From NCBI GenBank assembly GCA_037147235.1, contig JBAWVO010000123.1, positions 1 to 17,587 of the forward strand: DNA of 17,587 nt, in the 5' to 3' direction. Source of the stretch: JANXQG01 sp037147235. GTDB lineage: Bacteria; Planctomycetota; Planctomycetia; Pirellulales; Thermoguttaceae. Shown here one piece after another: positions 13,331 to 17,587 of this stretch. Both the position numbers and the translations under genes were made by a program. The notes beneath the pieces were generated by a model. That model searched no databases, was not told the DNA's origin, and was given only the letters and a program-made list of their open reading frames with translations. Within the stretch, counting starts at the first letter, position 1, and each line of letters begins with the position of its first letter.

Positions 13331-15010
13331 TTGGATACGGCTACCAAACGATTGTTATTGAGCGGGAATGAGGCGGTCGCCCTGGCCGCCTTGGATTACG
13401 GCGTTGCGCTAGGCACCGGGTATCCTGGCACGCCCTCAACGGAGATTCTTGAATACCTCTCGGCCCATGGCGGCCGTGCCCAGTGGGCTCCCAACGAAAA
13501 GGTGGCATTGGAGGTCGGTCTCGGCGTGGCCATGGCCAGCGCGGCAGTGCTGGTCACGATGAAGCACGTCGGCCTAAACGTGGCGGCCGATCCCCTTTTT
13601 ACCGCGGCCTACACGGGTACGAGCGGATCGCTGGTGATTGTCTCGGCCGACGATCCGGGCATGGCATCCAGCCAGAATGAGCAGGATAACCGCCGCTTTG
13701 CCGTGGCCGCAGCCGTGCCAATGCTCGAACCGGCCGATGCCCAGGAGTCGTATGATTTTACCCTGCTGGCATTGGAGTTATCCGCCCGTTGGCATTTGCC
13801 CTTCATCCTGCGAACCACCACGCGCGTCTGTCATTCAAAGACCGTGGTCTATCTTCTGCCGCGGGAAAGGAATGTCTTGGTTCCGCATTTCGAGCATGAC
13901 ATTCGCTCGCGAGTCATGATTCCCAGCAACGCCCGGCCTGCCCACCGCCGCTTGCGGCAGAAGTTGGCCGAACTGGCCCAATGGAATGAAGAGTCCGGCC
14001 CAAACGAATTGGTGGCCGGCCAAAGTCGGCTGGGAATTGTCACCTCGGGGGTCAATTTCATGCACGTTCGTGAGGCCGCGCCGGACGCATCCGTGCTAAA
14101 ATTGGGCCTCACCTACCCCCTTCCGCTGGAAAAAATCCGACGCTTCGCCGCGAGCGTCGATCGCTGTCTGGTCATCGAGGAGGGCGACCCGTATCTCGTC
14201 GAGCAACTTCGCACTGCCGGCATTGCGGTGGAAGGCAAGCCGGAGATGTATCGCTTCGGCGAACTGAATGTCACCCGGATGCGGCGAATCCTTGTCGGGG
14301 ATACTTCTCCCGAGCCTGCTGCGCTACCCGGCAAGCCGCCGACCTTGTGCCAGGGCTGCCCGCACAGGATCGTGTTCGGCGTGCTGAAGAAACTCGATTG
14401 CATCGTGGCAGGCGATATCGGCTGCTATTCGCTCGGTGCGCTGCCGCCGTGGGAGGCGATGGACTCGCTGGTTTGCATGGGCGCCAGCATCGGTATGGGC
14501 CTGGGGCTTCGCCACGCCCTGCCCGCCGACGAGGCCCGACGGGTTGTCAGCGTCCTTGGCGACAGCACGTTCGTCCATAGCGGCATCCCGGGCCTCGTGG
14601 AGATGGCCTACAATCCGCCGCACGGTGGCCATGTCGTCCTGATCCTCGACAACGGCACGACGGCCATGACCGGCCTGCAAGAGCATCCCGGCACCGGACG
14701 CACGCTCGACCATGCCGCAACCGGTAAGATCGTGTTCGAGGATCTAATTCGATCGTTGGGCATCCCGAATGTTACCGTGATCGACCCCGTCGCGGCACCG
14801 GAGGAATTCGAGCAGGCCCTGGTTGAAAGCCTAGCGAGCGACGCCCTGAGCGTGATCATCACGCGGCGAACCTGCCTGCTGGCCGCGGGTAAGATCCGAC
14901 AGTATGAGCAGTGTTCCCCCTTAGCCACGGACCCTCACCCCCTGCCCCTCTCCCAAAGGGAGAGGGGAGTTGATAGTCCCTCGCCTCTCCCAGAGGGAGA
15001 GGGGAGCTAA
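13331..15010 (+). CDS. iorA: Indolepyruvate ferredoxin oxidoreductase, alpha subunit (no ferredoxin domain)
   Basis: Thiamine-diphosphate subunit that decarboxylates aryl-pyruvates (from Trp, Phe, Tyr) to aryl-acetyl-CoA, reducing ferredoxin. TTG start at 13331: an in-frame stop lies at 13304-13306, no ATG or GTG comes before it, and GGAG is at 13317-13320. The 559 residues hold the N-terminal pyrimidine domain (LLSGNEAVALAALDYGV, GTGYPGTPSTEI), CQGCPHRIVFG (340-350) and the TPP/Mg motif from GDST (410-413) to LILDNGTTAMTG (438-449). After TRRTCLLAAGKIR (511-523) the usual C-terminal domain with two 4Fe-4S clusters should follow, in proteins of about 600-650 residues. It is absent. The last ~27 residues, including PHPLPLSQRERG, are a translated palindromic repeat. 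The stop overlaps iorB (TAATG). Confidence 0.92.
   Translation: MDTATKRLLLSGNEAVALAALDYGVALGTGYPGTPSTEILEYLSAHGGRAQWAPNEKVALEVGLGVAMASAAVLVTMKHVGLNVAADPLFTAAYTGTSGSLVIVSADDPGMASSQNEQDNRRFAVAAAVPMLEPADAQESYDFTLLALELSARWHLPFILRTTTRVCHSKTVVYLLPRERNVLVPHFEHDIRSRVMIPSNARPAHRRLRQKLAELAQWNEESGPNELVAGQSRLGIVTSGVNFMHVREAAPDASVLKLGLTYPLPLEKIRRFAASVDRCLVIEEGDPYLVEQLRTAGIAVEGKPEMYRFGELNVTRMRRILVGDTSPEPAALPGKPPTLCQGCPHRIVFGVLKKLDCIVAGDIGCYSLGALPPWEAMDSLVCMGASIGMGLGLRHALPADEARRVVSVLGDSTFVHSGIPGLVEMAYNPPHGGHVVLILDNGTTAMTGLQEHPGTGRTLDHAATGKIVFEDLIRSLGIPNVTVIDPVAAPEEFEQALVESLASDALSVIITRRTCLLAAGKIRQYEQCSPLATDPHPLPLSQRERGVDSPSPLPEGEGS
14945..15002 (+). repeat. Double palindromic repeat forming the iorA 3' end
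   Basis: Two hairpins: CCCCTCTCCC-AAA-GGGAGAGGGG at 14945-14967 (10-bp arms) and CCTCTCCC-AGA-GGGAGAGG at 14984-15002 (8-bp arms). This is the kind of dispersed repeat that, when translated, gives PHPxPLPxGEGE-like tails on unrelated bacterial proteins. It lies within the iorA reading frame. Its last purine-rich arm plus GGAG also forms the ribosome site of iorB. Confidence 0.85.
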
Positions 15011-15501
15011 TGAATCCAATGTCTGACCGTGTTATCAATATCGTCGTCGCCGGGCTGGGGGGACAGGGAGTACTCAAGGCTTCCGACATCCTCACGGAAG
15101 CCGCCTTCGCCGCCGGCTGGGATGTAAAAAAGGCCGACGTGCATGGCATGAGCCAGCGGGGGGGATCGGTTCGCAGCGACGTCCGCTTTGGCCCGCGCGT
15201 CTTCAGCCCGATGGTGACTGCGGGCGAGGCCGATTTCCTCGTCGTGCTGGCCGAAGATCAGGTGGAGCCACATCGCGATGTGCTGCGGCCCGGCGGAACC
15301 TTGTTGATGCCCGACCGGATTGCCGCCGATCGGCTGCCGAATCGCCGCAGCATCAACGTGGCGTTACTTGGCGTGCTGAGCCGCGAACTGGCCATTGCGC
15401 CAGAATTTTGGCAGGCGGCCATTCGCAACAACTTTCGCGAAAATCTACATTCCGACAATCTCCAGGCATTTCAAATCGGCCGCGAGATGGAACAAACGTA
15501 G
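15010..15501 (+). CDS. iorB: Indolepyruvate ferredoxin oxidoreductase, beta subunit
   Basis: Gamma-domain partner of IorA in aryl-pyruvate oxidation. The 163 residues open with NIVVAGLGGQGVLKASDILT (10-29), the family's nucleotide-like binding loop, and contain ADVHGMSQRGGSVRSDVRFG (42-61), the block typical of 2-oxoacid ferredoxin oxidoreductase gamma domains. The ATG at 15010 overlaps the iorA stop (TAATG), with GGGGAG just before it; an in-frame ATG at 15019 is an alternative. The end is altered: after AFQIGREM the frame reads EQT and stops at the border of an inserted element. A second copy of AFQIGREM, followed by A and a stop, lies at 15638-15666, probably the original end. The protein thus seems intact apart from its last residues. 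Confidence 0.93.
   Translation: MNPMSDRVINIVVAGLGGQGVLKASDILTEAAFAAGWDVKKADVHGMSQRGGSVRSDVRFGPRVFSPMVTAGEADFLVVLAEDQVEPHRDVLRPGGTLLMPDRIAADRLPNRRSINVALLGVLSRELAIAPEFWQAAIRNNFRENLHSDNLQAFQIGREMEQT
15465..15490 (+). repeat. 26-bp direct repeat, copy 1 (iorB 3' end)
   Basis: Identical to 15636-15661 at 25 of 26 positions. Encodes AFQIGREM near the end of IorB. Together the two copies flank a ~145-bp inverted-repeat element. Confidence 0.85.
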
Positions 15502-15635
15502 GGTGCGTGGAGCACGGATGCCCGCGAAATGGTGCGTTACGCGAACCGGTCTATTCCAGGGTAGACGTTCTCGAAGTATTGAGTCCGTGCGCAACGCACC
15601 ATTTCCCGGGTGTTGGTTCGCTTCACGCACCCTAC
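15491..15635 (+). mobile_element. MITE-like inverted-repeat element between iorB and paaK
   Basis: Perfect 12-bp ends GTAGGGTGCGTG (15498-15509) and CACGCACCCTAC (15624-15635) are followed inward by a second matching pair, GAAATGGTGCGTT and AACGCACCATTTC. It has no coding capacity. The iorB stop used today (15499-15501) lies within the left end. The element is flanked by 26-bp direct repeats copied from the iorB 3' end. Confidence 0.8.
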
Positions 15636-15661
15636 GGCTTTTCAAATCGGCCGCGAGATGG
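15636..15661 (+). repeat. 26-bp direct repeat, copy 2 (probable original iorB end)
   Basis: Repeats 15465-15490 with one mismatch. In the iorB-like frame it reads AFQIGREM, then A and TAA at 15664-15666. That TAA overlaps an ATG at 15666 (TAATG), the same coupling seen at iorA-iorB. This suggests the original iorB stop was joined to paaK before the insertion. Confidence 0.8.
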
Positions 15662-15695
15662 CATAATGGTACTGTCCTTTCCTGAGAACAAGACG

Positions 15696-17006
15696 ATGAC
15701 GACACGTTTTCACCCAGCCAGCAGCCCCGACTTCGTGCCCGCGCCGCAACTTCGCGAATTGCAGTCGCAAAGGCTCCGCGCGGTGGTTCGCCGAGTGTAC
15801 GACCACACGAAGCTCTACCGGAATCGCATCGACGAGGCCGGGCTGCGGCCGGAGAGCATCGAGGGCATCGACGATATTGCTCAACTGCCGTTCACGGTGA
15901 AGTCTGACTTGCGCGATACCTATCCGTTCGGCCTCTTTGCCAGCCCCATGGACGAGATCGTTCGGCTGCACGCATCCAGTGGCACGACCGGCAAGCCGAT
16001 CGTCGTCGCCTACAATCGCCACGACGTCGAAATCTGGGCCGAAGTCATTGAGCGCGCCTTGGTTTCCTTTGGATTGCACGAAGGCGACATCCTTCAGAAC
16101 TCCTATGGCTACGGGCTGTTCACCGGCGGACTGGGGCTTCACTATGGCGGTGAACGGCTGGGGGCGACCGTGATCCCAACCTCTGGCGGCAACACCGACC
16201 GGCAGATCATGATCATGAAGGATTTCGGCGTCTCCGCCATTTGTTGCACGCCGAGTTACTTCCTGCATATCCTCGACCGCGCAGCGGAAATTGGCGTGGA
16301 CCTCCGCTCGCTTCCCTTGCGGGCTGGCATCTTCGGTGCCGAGCCTTGGACCGATGCCATGCGGCAGCACATCGAGCAAGCCGCCGACATCAAGGCTTAT
16401 GACATCTATGGACTGACCGAGATCATCGGGCCTGGCGTGGGGGCCGAATGTCACTGCCAGAACGGCATCCATATCTTTGAAGACCATTTCTATCCCGAGA
16501 TTATTGACCCGAATACCGGCAAGCCGCTACCTGACGGGGAAACGGGCGAACTTGTGCTTACCACGCTCAGCAAGCAGGCGATGCCCATCCTGCGGTTCCG
16601 CACCCGCGACGTCACGTCGCTGGTGAGCGAGCCATGCCCTTGCGGGCGGACGATCCGCCGCATCCGCCGCATCTCGCACCGCACCGACGACATGATCATC
16701 ATCCGCGGCTGCAACGTCTTCCCTTCGCAAATCGAGACGGCCTTGCTCGAAGTGGAAGGTGCCTTGCCCCACTACCAGATCATCCTCACGCGATCCAAGG
16801 GGCTTGATCAGATGGAGGTGCAGATCGAGGTCAATGCGCAGATCCTTAGCGACCGCATCGGTGCCATGGAGGAACTCCAGGCCCGGTTCGCCAAGCAAAT
16901 CGAGCACATCATCGGGCTGCACGTCGCGGTGACCTTAGCTGAGCCTCGCACCTTGCCGCGGAGCGAAGGGAAGCTTCGCCGCGTGATTGACCAACGCAAC
17001 CTGTAG
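15696..17006 (+). CDS. paaK: Phenylacetate-CoA ligase (aryl-acetate CoA ligase)
   Basis: AMP-forming ligase that joins phenylacetate or a similar aryl acid to CoA; beside iorAB it may act on the IorAB products. The 436 residues include the P-loop HASSGTTGKPIVVAYN (92-107), YGYGLFTGG (137-145), the adenylate motif YDIYGLTEIIGPG (235-247), RFRTRDVTSL (300-309) with the ribose-binding Asp305, and RGCNVFPSQIE (337-347) in the C-terminal domain. I use the ATG at 15696 (MTTRFHPASSPDF). The ATG at 15666, in frame and in a TAATG context with the duplicated iorB end, would add ten residues and is a serious alternative. An open frame extends back to 15408, but that part is iorB in another frame plus the inserted element. 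Confidence 0.93.
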   Translation: MTTRFHPASSPDFVPAPQLRELQSQRLRAVVRRVYDHTKLYRNRIDEAGLRPESIEGIDDIAQLPFTVKSDLRDTYPFGLFASPMDEIVRLHASSGTTGKPIVVAYNRHDVEIWAEVIERALVSFGLHEGDILQNSYGYGLFTGGLGLHYGGERLGATVIPTSGGNTDRQIMIMKDFGVSAICCTPSYFLHILDRAAEIGVDLRSLPLRAGIFGAEPWTDAMRQHIEQAADIKAYDIYGLTEIIGPGVGAECHCQNGIHIFEDHFYPEIIDPNTGKPLPDGETGELVLTTLSKQAMPILRFRTRDVTSLVSEPCPCGRTIRRIRRISHRTDDMIIIRGCNVFPSQIETALLEVEGALPHYQIILTRSKGLDQMEVQIEVNAQILSDRIGAMEELQARFAKQIEHIIGLHVAVTLAEPRTLPRSEGKLRRVIDQRNL

Positions 17007-17020
17007 TTATTACGTAGGAT

Positions 17021-17065
17021 GGGCTTCCTAGCCCGTCGATTTCCAGACGGCCAGGGAGGGCCGTC
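17021..17065. repeat. REP-like doublet between paaK and the ACT gene
   Basis: Two hairpins: GGGC-TTCCTA-GCCC at 17021-17034 and GACGGCC-AGGGAG-GGCCGTC at 17046-17065 (perfect 7-bp arms). They occupy most of the 109-nt gap between paaK and the ACT gene. They may affect cotranscription; no T-tract follows. Confidence 0.55.
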
Positions 17066-17115
17066 CCACCAAATTGACCAACTCATTCTTGGACGAGCTG
17101 TAAGGGAACCTGAAG

Positions 17116-17559
17116 ATGAAAATCCATCAAGTCTCGGTATTCGTGGAGAACAAGCCTGGCCGGCTGCTAGCACCCTGCGAGACCTTGGCCAAGGCCGGAA
17201 TCAACATCATCACGCTCAGCCTGGCTGATACGCACCAGTACGGAATCCTGCGGATGATCGTACCCGATTGGCAGCAGGCCAAGGAAGTTCTGGAGCGAGC
17301 CGGCTTTGTCGTCAACGTGGCCGAGGTCTTGGCCATCGAGGTTCCCGATCATCCCGGCGGACTGGCCGATGTGCTGCGTGCGATCGAGCAAGCGGGCATC
17401 AATGTTGAGTACATGTATGCCTTCTCGGAAAGGCTCAACGACAAGGCCATGCTGGTCTTCCGTTTCGAGAATGCCGATGCCGCCGTGGCTGCCCTGGCCG
17501 GTTGCAACCTGAAACTGGTGAGCAATATTACCAATGGGGTATCCCCTTGGCTGGCGTGA
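17116..17559 (+). CDS. Tandem ACT-domain protein
   Basis: A 147-residue protein made of two ACT domains, small-molecule (usually amino acid) binding modules. The first (about 1-68) reads VSVFVENKPGRLLAPCETLA and AGINIITLSLADT; the second (about 70-143) reads AIEVPDHPGGLADVLRAIEQ and AGINVEYMYAFSE. Both have the PGxL/PGGL turn followed by a helix and AGIN. No catalytic or DNA-binding domain is attached. Stand-alone double-ACT proteins of this size (COG4747-like, from memory) are often encoded beside PaaK genes. Here it could sense an aromatic amino acid and modulate PaaK or IorAB; that is inference from context. AAGGG lies upstream of the ATG at loose spacing. The gene follows paaK by 109 nt. 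Confidence 0.9.
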   Translation: MKIHQVSVFVENKPGRLLAPCETLAKAGINIITLSLADTHQYGILRMIVPDWQQAKEVLERAGFVVNVAEVLAIEVPDHPGGLADVLRAIEQAGINVEYMYAFSERLNDKAMLVFRFENADAAVAALAGCNLKLVSNITNGVSPWLA

Positions 17560-17577
17560 CCACTATATGTTGTGGTC
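17558..17577 (+). terminator. Possible terminator hairpin after the ACT gene
   Basis: GACCAC-TATATGTT-GTGGTC has 6-bp arms and starts within the stop codon of the ACT gene. The window ends in GGCTTT 10 nt later, so any T-tract cannot be judged. Weak. Confidence 0.25.
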
Positions 17578-17587
17578 GTGCGGCTTT

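Noticed and set aside
15408..17006. A 532-residue version of PaaK starting at 15408
   Set aside because: The first ~86 residues come from iorB in another frame and the inserted element, including SNRPRDG twice from the 26-bp repeat.
17558..17587. A confident intrinsic terminator
   Set aside because: The hairpin is short and the window ends before a T-tract could be seen.

Overview
The window looks like a piece of a planctomycete chromosome, probably from the Pirellulales and relatives; this is inference without a database search. The grounds are a pyrophosphate-type phosphofructokinase, a metazoan-like adenylosuccinate lyase, a cluster of URO-D-like protein, TIM-barrel sugar isomerase and Gfo/Idh/MocA oxidoreductase, and many small palindromic elements between genes. 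Genes from 80 to 12837 all lie on the minus strand. Genes from 13331 to 17559 all lie on the plus strand, so 12838-13330 is a divergent intergenic region.

Housekeeping block, 80-6656, minus strand. In transcription order it holds pepQ (M24B Xaa-Pro peptidase), accB and accC (biotin carboxyl carrier protein and biotin carboxylase, TGATG overlap), pfp (PPi-dependent phosphofructokinase), msrC (free methionine-R-sulfoxide reductase, 19 nt after pfp) and purB. Hairpin-forming REP-like elements fill the gaps.

Decayed accessory island, 6668-9274, minus strand. It holds a possible 3' remnant of a type I DNA methylase (two frameshifts), a DUF1016/YhcG-type PD-(D/E)XK gene with an internal deletion, a radC-type gene with an internal deletion, an intact DUF433 antitoxin, and its DUF5615 PIN-like toxin gene split by a ~113-bp MITE. 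The island is bracketed by a 27-bp direct repeat (25/27) that contains the start of pepQ. The DUF1016 gene carries five DNA palindromes, each encoding a variant of the nonapeptide IWxQxVAKL, separated by unrelated short spacers.

Catabolic operon, 9304-12837, minus strand: URO-D-like protein, TIM-barrel isomerase and Gfo/Idh/MocA dehydrogenase, spaced 12-15 nt apart. Upstream is a good sigma70-type promoter (TTGTCA-17-TAGAAT) flanked by two identical 16-bp sites containing the palindrome TTCGATCGAA, 71 bp apart.

Aryl-pyruvate operon, 13331-17559, plus strand: iorA, iorB, paaK and a double-ACT protein. IorA and IorB would oxidatively decarboxylate aryl-pyruvates to aryl-acetyl-CoA, PaaK would interconvert aryl-acetates and their CoA esters, and the ACT protein probably senses amino acids. 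Small palindromic elements have remodelled the operon twice. The C-terminal ferredoxin domain expected in IorA is absent and replaced by a translated palindromic repeat. The iorB-paaK junction carries a ~145-bp inverted-repeat element flanked by a 26-bp duplication of the iorB 3' end.

The main theme is repeated remodelling of gene ends and gene interiors by short palindromic DNA. The coding palindromes in the DUF1016 gene and the paired long direct-repeat insertions are the parts I would follow first.
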